From the NCBI RefSeq assembly GCF_029632765.1, contig NZ_CP121247.1, forward strand, positions 1,550,001 to 1,614,000: a stretch of DNA of 64,000 nucleotides, written 5' to 3'. Made by a program: the position numbers and the translations under genes. The DNA comes from Arcanobacterium wilhelmae (GTDB lineage Bacteria; Actinomycetota; Actinomycetes; Actinomycetales; Actinomycetaceae). Below are positions 21,343-29,515 of the stretch, piece after piece; position 1 is the first letter of the stretch; every line of letters begins with the position of its first letter. The notes under the pieces are model-generated. The model ran no database searches, had not been told where the DNA came from, and saw nothing but the letters and a program-made list of their open reading frames with translations.

Positions 21343-23022
21343 TCACATCTTCTCCGGAGCAGCAACACCCAGAAGGCCCAGGCCGTTACGCAGCACCTGC
21401 GCGGCGGCGTCGTTGAGGAAAAGGCGGGCGCGGTGCACGTCCGTCACTTCCTCTTCCGCACGCGGGGTGACGCGCGAGTTGCCATACCAACCATGGTAGG
21501 CTCCCGCGAGCTCCTCCAAGTAACGGGCAACGCGGTGCGGCTCGCGCAACTGCGCCGCCTGAGCTACTACCTCCGGGTACTGCGCGAGCTTCGCGAGTAG
21601 CTCCGAATCGGCCGGCGTATCGAGCAACTCGGGGCGGAAGCCCGTGCGCTCCACGCCGTGCTCGGCCGCGTTCTTATCCACCGACGCCGTACGCGCGTGA
21701 GCGTACTGCACGTAGTAGACCGGGTTGTCGTTCGTATGAGATGCGATCAGGCCAAGATCGATGACGAGCGCGGTATCCATCGCCGAACGCACCAGCGAGT
21801 AGCGCGCGGCATCCACGCCCGCGGCCTCCACCAGATCGTCGAGAACCACAACCGTGCCCGCACGCTTGGACATCCGAACCGGCTGGCCATCCTTGACCAG
21901 ATTCACGAGCTGACCGATGAGGATTTCAAGGTTCTCGCCCACTCCGGCTGTATCACCGAAGGCACGAGCCATCGCATACATGCGGCCGATGTAGCCGTGG
22001 TGATCGGCGCCGAGCATGATGATCACCTTATCGGCGCCGCGCTCGCGCTTATCAAGATAGTAGGCAACATCCCCAGCGAAGTAGGCCGCATCGCCGTCGG
22101 ACTTGATAACCACGCGGTCTTTATCGTCCCCAAAATCAGTGGTGCGCACCCAGGTGGCCCCATCTTGTTCGAAGATCTTGCCCTTCTCGCGCAGAATATC
22201 GATCGCCTTTGCCACCGCACCCGACCTGTGGAGGGTGTCCTCGTGGAAGTACACATCGAAGTTCACACGGAAGGCGCCAAGCTCTTCCTTGATCGAATCG
22301 AACATCATGTTCACGCCGTGCTCGCGGAAGAACTCCTGGGCGGTGGCATCATCGCCGGCGAGGATTTCCTTACCACCATCGGTGGTGAACTGAGCAAGCA
22401 CCGCGGAGGCGATATCTTCAATGTACTGGCCACCGTAGCCATCTTCCGGGGCCTCCTGGCCGCGGGCGCGCGCCAGCAACGACGAGGAGAAACGATCAAT
22501 CTGGGCGCCATGATCGTTGAAATAGTATTCACGAACCACGTTCGCACCATTCGCCTCGAGAATGCGCGCAAGCGAATCACCCACGGCTGCCCAGCGGGCG
22601 CCACCAATATGGATCGGGCCGGTGGGGTTCGCAGAAACGAACTCGAGGTTCACGGTTTCACCCGCGAGTCCTTCGTTGCGGCCATACTCTTCCCCTGCCT
22701 CGAGGATCGACGCAGCCAACGAGCCGGCGGCGGCCGCGTTCAGGGTGATGTTGAGGAAGCCCGGGCCAGCAATCTCGATCTTTGCGATCGCATCCGACTT
22801 CTCCAGACGCCCCACCAGAAGCTCCGCGAAAGCGCGCGGGTTCATGCCCGCTTTCTTCGCCAGCTGGAGAGCAACATTGGTTGCCCAATCGCCGTGCTCA
22901 CGCGAGCGCGGGCGCTCCACCTTGACTTCGGGGAGCTCGTTCGGATCGAGGTTGATCTCGCCATCGGTGATCGCACCGGCGAGGGACTCGCGGATAAATG
23001 CGGAGAGTTCTTCTGGATTCAT
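21343..23022 (-). CDS. argS: Arginyl-tRNA synthetase
   Basis: The 559-residue class I synthetase charges tRNA-Arg. It has an N-terminal tRNA-binding domain, the HIGH motif read as HIGG (138-141), the KMSKS-type motif MSKRAGT and a C-terminal DALR anticodon domain ending [12 protein letters not shown] cognate tRNA-Arg(CCG) gene lies 355 bp upstream on the other strand. Confidence 0.97.
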   Translation of the reverse strand: MNPEELSAFIRESLAGAITDGEINLDPNELPEVKVERPRSREHGDWATNVALQLAKKAGMNPRAFAELLVGRLEKSDAIAKIEIAGPGFLNITLNAAAAGSLAASILEAGEEYGRNEGLAGETVNLEFVSANPTGPIHIGGARWAAVGDSLARILEANGANVVREYYFNDHGAQIDRFSSSLLARARGQEAPEDGYGGQYIEDIASAVLAQFTTDGGKEILAGDDATAQEFFREHGVNMMFDSIKEELGAFRVNFDVYFHEDTLHRSGAVAKAIDILREKGKIFEQDGATWVRTTDFGDDKDRVVIKSDGDAAYFAGDVAYYLDKRERGADKVIIMLGADHHGYIGRMYAMARAFGDTAGVGENLEILIGQLVNLVKDGQPVRMSKRAGTVVVLDDLVEAAGVDAARYSLVRSAMDTALVIDLGLIASHTNDNPVYYVQYAHARTASVDKNAAEHGVERTGFRPELLDTPADSELLAKLAQYPEVVAQAAQLREPHRVARYLEELAGAYHGWYGNSRVTPRAEEEVTDVHRARLFLNDAAAQVLRNGLGLLGVAAPEKM

Positions 23023-23377
23023 AGGCTCTAGTTTAGCCCGCGGTGGCGGCGTGTTTCCACGCGCAAGCGGCCCAATTCCTCACGTTTGCGCACCGACGCA
23101 GGCAACGCGCTTTCACACCAGTTCCGACGACGTCGGCGGCGGACTTTCGCGGCAAGGTCGCGGAGCGCTGGGCGAGAGCCGGGCACCGACGTCGGGAGCA
23201 CGCTATTCCCATAAAGAAAAGCCGAGCCATTATGAGAAAACCGTTTTCTCATAATGGAAAGTGCGTTTCATTATGAGAAAACCACTTTCTCATAATGAAT
23301 GCCGTAGAAAAATCCGACACTGCTCTGATGTGGGTGGGCGGCTCGCACCCATATGCGGTACACTCTTCAAGTCCCCC
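23023..23377. other. 355-bp non-coding stretch between argS and tRNA-Arg
   Basis: No supported gene was found here. It holds the argS upstream region, the tandem palindrome at 23228-23299 and the short leader before the tRNA. The first 180 bp are GC-rich with several CGACGTCGG-type words; the palindrome block is markedly AT-rich. Confidence 0.7.
23228..23299. repeat. Tandem pair of near-perfect palindromes (TTATGAGAAAA type)
   Basis: Copy 1 (23228-23256) has 13-bp arms CATTATGAGAAAA around CCG. Copy 2 (23267-23299) has 14-bp arms TTCATTATGAGAAA around ACCAC. The two copies are offset by 41 bp, about four helical turns, so both present the same DNA face. A single half-site TTATGAGAA occurs on the minus strand at 25322-25330, just upstream of the M23 peptidase gene. 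It could be a paired operator or a small repeated element; it has no U-tract after a stem, so a terminator is unlikely. Confidence 0.75.
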
Positions 23378-23450
23378 GCCCCGATAGCTCAGGGGATAGA
23401 GCGTTCGCCTCCGGAGCGAAAGGCCGCAGGTTCGAATCCTGTTCGGGGCA
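23378..23450 (+). tRNA. tRNA-Arg (anticodon CCG)
   Basis: The 73-nt cloverleaf has acceptor stem GCCCCGA/TCGGGGC, D-arm GCTCAGGGGATAGAGC, anticodon stem TTCGC/GCGAA with loop CTCCGGA (anticodon CCG, decoding CGG) and T-arm CAGGTTCGAATCCTG. Discriminator is A at 23450; CCA is not encoded. It is transcribed alone. Confidence 0.97.
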
Positions 23451-23453
23451 CGG

Positions 23454-23481
23454 AAAACCCGCGGATTTCCGCGGGTTTTTG
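23454..23481. terminator. Terminator after tRNA-Arg
   Basis: An 11-bp stem AAAACCCGCGG/CCGCGGGTTTT with loop ATTT and a T-run starts four bases after the tRNA. Its A-rich 5' arm gives a T-rich end on the other strand too, so it may also serve the facing GDPD gene. Confidence 0.88.
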
Positions 23482-23518
23482 TTTACTCTCGGCAGGCGTT
23501 CACCTGCGCCCGTGCGCC

Positions 23519-24319
23519 TTAGTTTTCAATCGTGAGCGACGCTGCCGCCTGTGGGTTGGTTGGGTAGAGTTCGATCACGCGCTTGGCGAGGCTCGGCACA
23601 TCCGTAATAATGCCCTCCACACCAAGATCGAGCAGTGCCACCATGGTGGCCGGATCGTTCACCGTCCACACGTGCACTGCAAGCCCGCGCCGGTGTGCCT
23701 CATCCACAAACCGCTGGTCCACCACAACCAGCCCATGCATGAGCGCTGGAACCTGCACAGCTTGCACACCCTGGCGCGGCCCCGGCACGTACATCACGCG
23801 CCTTGACGGCCACCATGTGCGCGAGGCCACCCACAGGCTCACGATCGCCGCGATCCCCAGCGACGAGGACGCCCCACGCAGCTTTCGCCGAAGAAAAGCA
23901 AGCCGGGTTTCAGAAAACGAGGCGAGCGACACTCGCCGAAGAGCATCGTGATCCTTAATCGCACGGATCAGCGGCTTGACCGCATGATTGTTTTTCGCAT
24001 CGATATTGAACACGAAGTCGGGGTAGGACGAAAGCGCGTCCGTCAGGCGAAGCAACGGATTCCCCCCGTGATCACGCACACCCTCAAGCTCAGCCCACGT
24101 TTTCTTTTCGATGCGCCCATGCCCATCGGTCGTCCGATCCAAGATCGGATCGTGGAAGAGTACCACAACCCCATCTTTCGTGGCGTGCGCATCAGTTTCC
24201 ATATAACGGAAGCCCAGTTCGTGCATACGTGCGAAAGCCTCAGGGGAATTTTCGGGAGCCTCGGCACCACCGGCGCGATGCGCAATCACCACGCGCTCAC
24301 CCAGATTCCACACACGCAT
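23519..24319 (-). CDS. Glycerophosphodiester phosphodiesterase
   Basis: The 266-residue GDPD-family TIM barrel hydrolyses glycerophosphodiesters to glycerol-3-phosphate and alcohol. Catalytic and metal residues are in AHRAGGAEAPENSPEAF and METDAHATKDGVVVLFHD; the C-terminal VWTVND and GIITDVP strands are typical. No signal peptide is seen, so it is likely cytoplasmic. ATG 24319 overlaps the stop of the M23 peptidase gene (TGATG), so the two are co-translated, linking membrane-lipid recycling with wall remodelling. Confidence 0.92.
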   Translation of the reverse strand: MRVWNLGERVVIAHRAGGAEAPENSPEAFARMHELGFRYMETDAHATKDGVVVLFHDPILDRTTDGHGRIEKKTWAELEGVRDHGGNPLLRLTDALSSYPDFVFNIDAKNNHAVKPLIRAIKDHDALRRVSLASFSETRLAFLRRKLRGASSSLGIAAIVSLWVASRTWWPSRRVMYVPGPRQGVQAVQVPALMHGLVVVDQRFVDEAHRRGLAVHVWTVNDPATMVALLDLGVEGIITDVPSLAKRVIELYPTNPQAAASLTIEN

Positions 24320-25311
24320 CAGAAGCACAAGCTCGCAATATCACGCGCCTGATTATCGCGCAGGAATGTGAGCGGATTCGTCGTATCGGTTTCAAGCCCT
24401 TCGCCCGGGTGAACCTCAAAGTGCAGGTGCGGGCCAGTGGAGTAGCCATTCGAGCCAACCTTGGCGATCTGCTGACCAATCTTCACTTTGTCGCCTTCTT
24501 TCACGAGCACGCCATCATCCCACATGTGCACGTACCATGAGGTGAATTTCTTCCCAGCCCGCTCGTGTTGCACAACAATCAGGTTCGATGAACGCCCTTG
24601 AACGCCTTCACCAGCGTGGATCACCACGCCATCTGCAACCGCATACACGGGGGTGCCAGCAGGAGCGGCAAAATCTTGGCCCAGGTGGAATGAGCTTTCG
24701 CCTGTAAACGGATCAGAACGGCCACCGTAGTTCGAAGTGAGGCGGTACTGGCCCACGGCGAGCGGGTAGATCAGGGCATCCTTCGTGTCAAAGAAAGCGG
24801 ACGCTACAGAGTTTGCACCACTGGAGATTTTACAAAATTCGCCAGGGGCAACCGCGAGCATCTGCTCAACATCGCGAAGGCGGGATTCTTCTTCAGCTCC
24901 AGCCTTAGCCTTCAATTCTTCCGGGGTAGTGGCAGTGGTTTGGGTGGCCACAGTGTTGAGAACTGACTGGCTGTCCGTTGCTGCGGCGACGGTGGAAACG
25001 CGTGAAACGAGCAAACCGCCCATCACGGAAATGCCGAACACGGCCGACGCTGTCAAGGCCATACCCTTCACGGAATAGCGGCGCACCGCGCCGAGAAGCT
25101 TCATTCCGCCGAAAAGTTCGTGCGTGATACGTGGCTCGGCTTGAGGCTCTGGCTCCGACGGCGCCTGATCGGCACCCCGGGCGGGAGAAAGTTTGGGTTC
25201 TGTGGCGGGCGCTTCTTCAACGGGGACGGCGTTCTCAGCGGCCGCTTTTTCGGCGGCGAGACGGGCCAAACGCAACTCTTTGCGCGACGGCAGTGTACGA
25301 TTTTCGCCCAC
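24319..25311 (-). CDS. M23 (LytM-type) peptidase, membrane-anchored
   Basis: The ~330-residue protein starts at GTG 25311 behind AAGGGG; the open frame continues upstream without a site. A ~70-residue charged, Ala/Pro/Glu-rich cytoplasmic N terminus is followed by one membrane helix (GMALTASAVFGISVMGGLLV), a linker and a C-terminal M23 domain with the zinc ligands H and D in FHLGQDF and HxH in GPHLHFEVH. All zinc ligands are intact, so it should be an active peptidoglycan endopeptidase facing outward. It is co-translated with the GDPD gene. Confidence 0.9.
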   Translation of the reverse strand: MGENRTLPSRKELRLARLAAEKAAAENAVPVEEAPATEPKLSPARGADQAPSEPEPQAEPRITHELFGGMKLLGAVRRYSVKGMALTASAVFGISVMGGLLVSRVSTVAAATDSQSVLNTVATQTTATTPEELKAKAGAEEESRLRDVEQMLAVAPGEFCKISSGANSVASAFFDTKDALIYPLAVGQYRLTSNYGGRSDPFTGESSFHLGQDFAAPAGTPVYAVADGVVIHAGEGVQGRSSNLIVVQHERAGKKFTSWYVHMWDDGVLVKEGDKVKIGQQIAKVGSNGYSTGPHLHFEVHPGEGLETDTTNPLTFLRDNQARDIASLCF

Positions 25312-25487
25312 GTGCTTCCCCTTCTCATAACGGCTACCTCTCCAATAATAACGGTTTGATAACAGCCCCTCCACAAAAAAGAGACCGATTTTTATGACGC
25401 CTATTACACCGCCCACGTGATGCGCCGGGCATCGGGCCACTGAGGTAGGTATAGTTACAGGCGAAAACAGGCGAAAGGGCTGAAAAT

Positions 25488-26072
25488 ATGACGAAGCGAG
25501 TGTTCTTCATCGGCGACGAGCTGATCACCGGCCAAGGTGACGCCCGCGCGCTCGGCTGGATTGGCCGTGTTCTCGCGCGCACCGAATCGGAACCTCCCGT
25601 CCTCCCCGTCACTCTCGCCTTCCCTGGCGATACCACCGCCTCTCTCGCTGAACGTTGGACGGGCGAGGTTCTTCCCCGCATGGGGCGCGACGACGAACAC
25701 TACATCGTGATCGCGCTTGGCTCACACGACATCGACGCCGGGGTGACCACGGCCCGCTCACGGCTTCACTTGGCGAACGTTTTGGACGCGACCAGCCGCT
25801 ACGACCTCACCCCGATGGTTGTTGGCCCGCCTCCGCGCACCGATTTGCCTGAGCGTGTACAGGTGGAGCTCACCCGCGCATTTTCGGAGGTGTGCGAGCG
25901 CCGAGGAGTGCTTTTCGTTGACTGCTACACCCCGCTCAAGGCTCACGAGCAGTGGCTCACCGACATGTCCACCTCTCACGCGTACACTCCGCGCCAGGCC
26001 GGTTATGCGCTTATCGCATGGCTGGTCACCCACCGCGGCTGGCACCGCTGGCTCGGGGTGAAGGAAGCGTAA
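25488..26072 (+). CDS. SGNH-hydrolase-fold protein with altered nucleophile motif
   Basis: The 194-residue cytoplasmic protein has the SGNH/GDSL layout: block I VFFIGDELITG, block III ALGSHDIDAG and C-terminal SHAYTPRQAGYALIAWL. In block I the catalytic Ser of GDS is Glu11 (GDE), and block III has GSHD where GxND is usual. This is either a non-hydrolytic family branch or an enzyme using other residues. It is divergent from the M23 gene, with only a candidate TATAGT box in the 47 bp upstream. Confidence 0.75.
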   Translation: MTKRVFFIGDELITGQGDARALGWIGRVLARTESEPPVLPVTLAFPGDTTASLAERWTGEVLPRMGRDDEHYIVIALGSHDIDAGVTTARSRLHLANVLDATSRYDLTPMVVGPPPRTDLPERVQVELTRAFSEVCERRGVLFVDCYTPLKAHEQWLTDMSTSHAYTPRQAGYALIAWLVTHRGWHRWLGVKEA

Positions 26073-26132
26073 CCGACGACGCCGGTGCGAGGCCGACGAA
26101 AAGCCCGCAACCGGCGTCGTGAAACGGTAATA

Positions 26133-26166
26133 AAAAATGGCCGAGCGGAAAAGCTCGGCCATTTTT
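26133..26166. terminator. Bidirectional terminator between SGNH gene and bL37
   Basis: A 14-bp stem AAAAATGGCCGAGC/GCTCGGCCATTTTT with loop GGAAAA has T-runs on both strands, located between convergent genes. Confidence 0.92.
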
Positions 26167-26170
26167 ACAC

Positions 26171-26245
26171 TCAGGCGTTGGGGCGCTTGCCGTGATTCGC
26201 CTTCTTCTTCTTGCGTCCACGACGCTTGTTTCCACGAGTCGACAT
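26171..26245 (-). CDS. Ribosomal protein bL37 (AURKAIP1/COX24 domain), 24 residues
   Basis: The tiny basic protein starts MSTRGNKRRGRKKKK and ends ANHGKRPNA. This is the signature of the actinobacterial large-subunit protein bL37, first placed in mycobacterial ribosome structures and usually missed by gene callers because it is so short. ATG 26245 has an excellent AGAGGAGG ribosome site. It sits directly before the bidirectional terminator and downstream of rsrA. Confidence 0.93.
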   Translation of the reverse strand: MSTRGNKRRGRKKKKANHGKRPNA

Positions 26246-26314
26246 GCTGTCCTCCTCTTTAACATTCACTGAACTGTGTGAGTCTATCGAAAAGAAGGAA
26301 CAAACTCCAAACGC

Positions 26315-26617
26315 TTAAGCGTTCACCGACTCACGGCACATGTTCACCAGACGCTCACGCAACGCGCTCGGCGCCTCCTGTACACACCCGCGCTGCACCA
26401 GCTTGCGGACCACGACTTCCATCTTCACCGAGTGCGTACACTCTGCGCAGTTTTGCACATGGTGCATCAGCCGATGCCAATCCTCGTTCGAGATCTCTTG
26501 ATCAACCAGCTCAAATAGACGGTCGGTCAGCTCGGAACATGAACAATCGCTCGTCGCGCCCGGACACCCACAATCGAGCGCCTCGATCACCTTTGCAACC
26601 TCTGTGTTCAGGCTCAT
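26315..26617 (-). CDS. rsrA: Zinc anti-sigma factor, RsrA/RshA type
   Basis: The 100-residue ZAS-family anti-sigma factor has the motif H-x3-C-x2-C in HVQNCAEC plus upstream cysteines in CGCPGATSDCSC. Members bind zinc and hold the cognate sigma until thiol oxidation forms disulfides and releases it. ATG 26617 overlaps the sigR stop (TGATG); the GTG just before lacks better support. C-terminal Cys residues (RGC, NMC) may add to redox sensing. Partner is the sigma factor directly upstream. Confidence 0.93.
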   Translation of the reverse strand: MSLNTEVAKVIEALDCGCPGATSDCSCSELTDRLFELVDQEISNEDWHRLMHHVQNCAECTHSVKMEVVVRKLVQRGCVQEAPSALRERLVNMCRESVNA

Positions 26618-27210
26618 CACTTCTCCCCCTTTCCATAGCCAAGTTCGTTCGCATAGTCGGCGAGGATCTCACGCAATTGCTTACGCCCACGAGAAAGCCT
26701 CGACATCACGGTGCCAATCGGTGTGCCCATGATGTCGGCGATCTCCTGGTAGGAGAACCCTTCGACGTCGGCGAGATAGACCGCTTCGCGACGATCTTCG
26801 CTCAGCTTTTCGAAAGCCTCACGAATCTCTTCGTTCGGGAGATTTTCGTACGCCTCCATCTCCGCAGACTTCATGCCCGTGGACATGTGCGATTCCGCCT
26901 GGTACTCCTGCCAGTCCTCCACCTCGTTATCGACCTCTTGCGGCCTGCGCTGCTTCTTGCGATAGTTCGAAATGAAGGTGTTATTCAGGATGCGGAAAAG
27001 CCACGCCTTGAGGTTGGTGCCCGGCGTGTACTGGTGGAAGGCGGAGAACGCCTTCGCGTACGTTTCGGACACCAGATCTTCGGCGTCGTGAGGGTTCCGG
27101 GTGAGCCGCATCGCTCCGCCATAGAGTTGATTCAGATACGGGATCGCATCCTTTTCAAACCTGGCGGCACGCTCGGCGTCCGTCTCCTCAGGAGCTCTAT
27201 CGATCGTCAC
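26617..27210 (-). CDS. sigR: ECF sigma factor SigR/SigH (thiol-oxidative stress)
   Basis: The 197-residue group IV sigma has region 2 ([23 protein letters not shown] and [19 protein letters not shown]) and region 4 ([32 protein letters not shown]). It closely resembles Streptomyces SigR and mycobacterial SigH, which drive thioredoxin, mycothiol and protease genes under disulfide stress. It is co-translated with its anti-sigma factor and preceded by a matching SigR-type promoter, so it should be autoregulated. Confidence 0.95.
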   Translation of the reverse strand: MTIDRAPEETDAERAARFEKDAIPYLNQLYGGAMRLTRNPHDAEDLVSETYAKAFSAFHQYTPGTNLKAWLFRILNNTFISNYRKKQRRPQEVDNEVEDWQEYQAESHMSTGMKSAEMEAYENLPNEEIREAFEKLSEDRREAVYLADVEGFSYQEIADIMGTPIGTVMSRLSRGRKQLREILADYANELGYGKGEK

Positions 27211-27235
27211 TCACGATCCTCTCGCTTGTTTTGGC

Positions 27236-27261
27236 AACGCTGGTGGCAGGGGTTTCATTCC
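27236..27261 (-). promoter_or_regulatory. SigR-type autoregulatory promoter
   Basis: On the minus strand GGAAT (27257-27261) and GTT (27236-27238) are separated by exactly 18 bases, the published SigR/SigH consensus arrangement. The -10 element ends 25 bp before the sigR start. The -35 overlaps the nagA stop codon, so the promoter is embedded in the end of the upstream gene. Confidence 0.85.
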
Positions 27262-28433
27262 CCGGCGATCGCCACGCCTTCGCGGAACGCCGAAACGAAA
27301 TCGAGATTTTCGTTCAACACCACGAGGTTGACAGCCTCGCCCGGGGTGAATTCCAAAGTCACGCCCTGCTCGCTTCCATTGAGATGGAGCGCGTAGGCCG
27401 GACCAGCCACGCACGATTCTACGGCCTTGGCGAGGGAGAGGCATTCTCCACGCACCATCTTCTGAATTTGTTCCACCAAGCGCGAAGTTCCGCCTGCGAT
27501 CGCCCCGCCGTCGGTGAGACGCGCCACGCCATCGGAAATGGTGACGGCGAGAGAGCCGAGTACGTACGAGCCGTCAGGCATTCCAGCGCCCGACATCGCA
27601 TCCGTGACGAACAGGACCGACGACGGCTCGCCTTTCGCGCCGACGAACTCGACGACGTCGGACACCAGACGTGGGTCGACGTGGACAGTATCGGCAACGA
27701 GCTCGACGGCGACGTCTCCCTTGCGCGCTCCGGCTGTGAGCGCACGGACCGGGCCGGGCGCGCGGTGCAGAAGCGAGGGCATGGCGTTGAACAGGTGAGT
27801 AGCCGTTTGGGCAGGAGCAGGGAAACCAATCTCTTCGGCGTAGGCGGTAGTGAGCGCGATCGCGCCTTCCGCTTCCTCCGTGGTGGCCGACGTATGCCCC
27901 CAGGATGGCTTGGCGCCGTAATCGAGCAGGAGGCGCGCAGCGGCGACGGCGTTTTCTGCCTCGGGCGCGATCGTCATGGTTTTAATGTGCCCCTTGCCCG
28001 CCTCGAGCCAGCGGCGAAGCTCGTCCAGATCCGCACCACGCACGGCGGCCGGGTTCTGCGCACCCACCTTATGCGGAGAGATGTAGGGCCCCTCCATGTG
28101 GATACCGAGGAGCTCACCCGATTCACAAAACGGCACGAGTTTCTCAATCACCGGCACCGGATCCACCATGGACACAAGCGAGGCAAGCATCGCAGTGGTT
28201 CCGAGCGAGCGGTGGGCTTCGATCGCTGTGCGTACTTCTTCTTCCGAGGTGACGTCCGGGAACGACGCTCCCCCACCCCCGTGGCAGTGCACATCGATCA
28301 GGCCAGGCAGAATCCAGCCTTCCTCCTCGCCAGTTGCAGGAAGGACGCGGGTGATCACACCGGCGTCGTCAAGCTCGAGCCCTCCGCCCACAATCTCGCC
28401 GCGAGCGTTGAGCAACTTGCCAACCAGTTCCAT
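27255..28433 (-). CDS. nagA: N-acetylglucosamine-6-phosphate deacetylase
   Basis: The 392-residue amidohydrolase converts GlcNAc-6-P to GlcN-6-P. Metal and catalytic motifs are IDVHCHGGGG, HMEGPYIS (metal-binding Glu), WGHTSAT, ATHLFNAM and FVTDAMSGAG with the catalytic Asp. Eleven bases separate it from nagB, giving a nagBA operon for amino-sugar or wall-recycling use. Its 3' end contains the sigR promoter. Confidence 0.95.
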   Translation of the reverse strand: MELVGKLLNARGEIVGGGLELDDAGVITRVLPATGEEEGWILPGLIDVHCHGGGGASFPDVTSEEEVRTAIEAHRSLGTTAMLASLVSMVDPVPVIEKLVPFCESGELLGIHMEGPYISPHKVGAQNPAAVRGADLDELRRWLEAGKGHIKTMTIAPEAENAVAAARLLLDYGAKPSWGHTSATTEEAEGAIALTTAYAEEIGFPAPAQTATHLFNAMPSLLHRAPGPVRALTAGARKGDVAVELVADTVHVDPRLVSDVVEFVGAKGEPSSVLFVTDAMSGAGMPDGSYVLGSLAVTISDGVARLTDGGAIAGGTSRLVEQIQKMVRGECLSLAKAVESCVAGPAYALHLNGSEQGVTLEFTPGEAVNLVVLNENLDFVSAFREGVAIAGE

Positions 28434-28444
28434 TTTTCCTCGAT

Positions 28445-29221
28445 TCAGTGACGCGCGTTCCAGCGCTCAGTATAGAAATCCGCCAACTCGAGCTGGGAGG
28501 CTGCCGCCTCGTCCACAAGCACTGTGACCTTCGGATGCATCTGGAGCACCGTGGCGGGCCACTTGGCGCTCACCGCGCCTTCGACCAATTCCTTCACTGC
28601 GCGAGCTTTACCCTCGCCGAAGGCGAGCAGAATGATTTCCTTCGCTTCCATGATGGTCCCAAGGCCTTGGGAAATCGATTCGGTGGGGACCTTCGCAAGG
28701 TCGCCGTCGAAGAAGCGGGCGTTATCCGTGCGGGTTTGGGCCGTGAGGACGTCCACGTGCGTACGCGAGACGAGCGAGCCGCCTGGCTCGTTGAAGGCGA
28801 TGTGCCCATCGGAGCCGATTCCGAGGATCTGGATGGTTGCGCCGCCGAGAGCGCGGATCTGCTCATCGTAGCGCGCGGCCGCGGCCTGGGGATCCGGCGC
28901 CGACGAATCGGGCGTGAAGAGGAGTTCGTCCGTCAGACCCGTCTTGTCTTCGCCGACCAGCTCAGTGCGCAGAACGTTGCGGTAGCGTTCCGGGTGGTCG
29001 TCAGCGATCCCGACGTACTCATCCAGAGCGATCGCCTTCTTGCCAGCGAGAGTGAACGTTCCTGCGGCGTGCGCGGCACGAAGACGCTCATAGAGCTTCA
29101 GTGGCGTTGACCCGGTGGCGACACCGAGCACCGGATCGGTTGCGCCACCAACGACGTCGATGATGTGAGCCGCCGCGTAATCGGCTGCGGCTTCCTGGGT
29201 TTGGAAGATCCCGACCTGCAT
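28445..29221 (-). CDS. nagB: Glucosamine-6-phosphate deaminase
   Basis: The 258-residue enzyme turns GlcN-6-P into fructose-6-P and ammonia. It has GVATGSTPLKLYERL, LDEYVGIADDHPERY, LGIGSDGHIAFNEPG and FGEGKARAVKEL, all family signatures. ATG 29221 (MQVGIFQTQ) has AAGGGG; 47 upstream in-frame codons are non-coding. It is first gene of nagBA and is divergent from the alcohol dehydrogenase. Confidence 0.96.
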   Translation of the reverse strand: MQVGIFQTQEAAADYAAAHIIDVVGGATDPVLGVATGSTPLKLYERLRAAHAAGTFTLAGKKAIALDEYVGIADDHPERYRNVLRTELVGEDKTGLTDELLFTPDSSAPDPQAAAARYDEQIRALGGATIQILGIGSDGHIAFNEPGGSLVSRTHVDVLTAQTRTDNARFFDGDLAKVPTESISQGLGTIMEAKEIILLAFGEGKARAVKELVEGAVSAKWPATVLQMHPKVTVLVDEAAASQLELADFYTERWNARH

Positions 29222-29515
29222 ATTTGCCCCTTTACAAATGTTGCTTGCGATACTTCCATTCTGGCACGTGAGCGGAGCGGCTGGGTAGCGAGAACGGAAA
29301 TTTGTCTGATGTATTTTTCGCCACCCTACCTCCATTTGAGATCGATTCTCGCTTAGAGACACTGAGGCGGGACGTTCGCCCCCAATTAGTCAGCATACTG
29401 TACATATTTATGTAACATTTCCGCACGAATTCCCTCAATGGGTTGAAGAAAAAGTTTGCGACACATACGCTGGAAGACGTCCTTGGAACACACACAACCA
29501 TCAAAGGAGATGCAA

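Noticed and set aside
23228-23299. CRISPR array
   Set aside because: Only two palindromic copies with a 10-12 bp gap and no cas genes.
25312-25487. c-di-AMP (ydaO-type) riboswitch before the M23 peptidase gene
   Set aside because: Such riboswitches are common before wall hydrolase genes in actinobacteria, and the leader length would fit, but I could not find the conserved core.
29222-29515. DasR/NagR operator in the nagB-adhP gap
   Set aside because: No TGGTCTAGACCA-like site was found; only weak AT-rich and GAGA...TCTC patches are visible.
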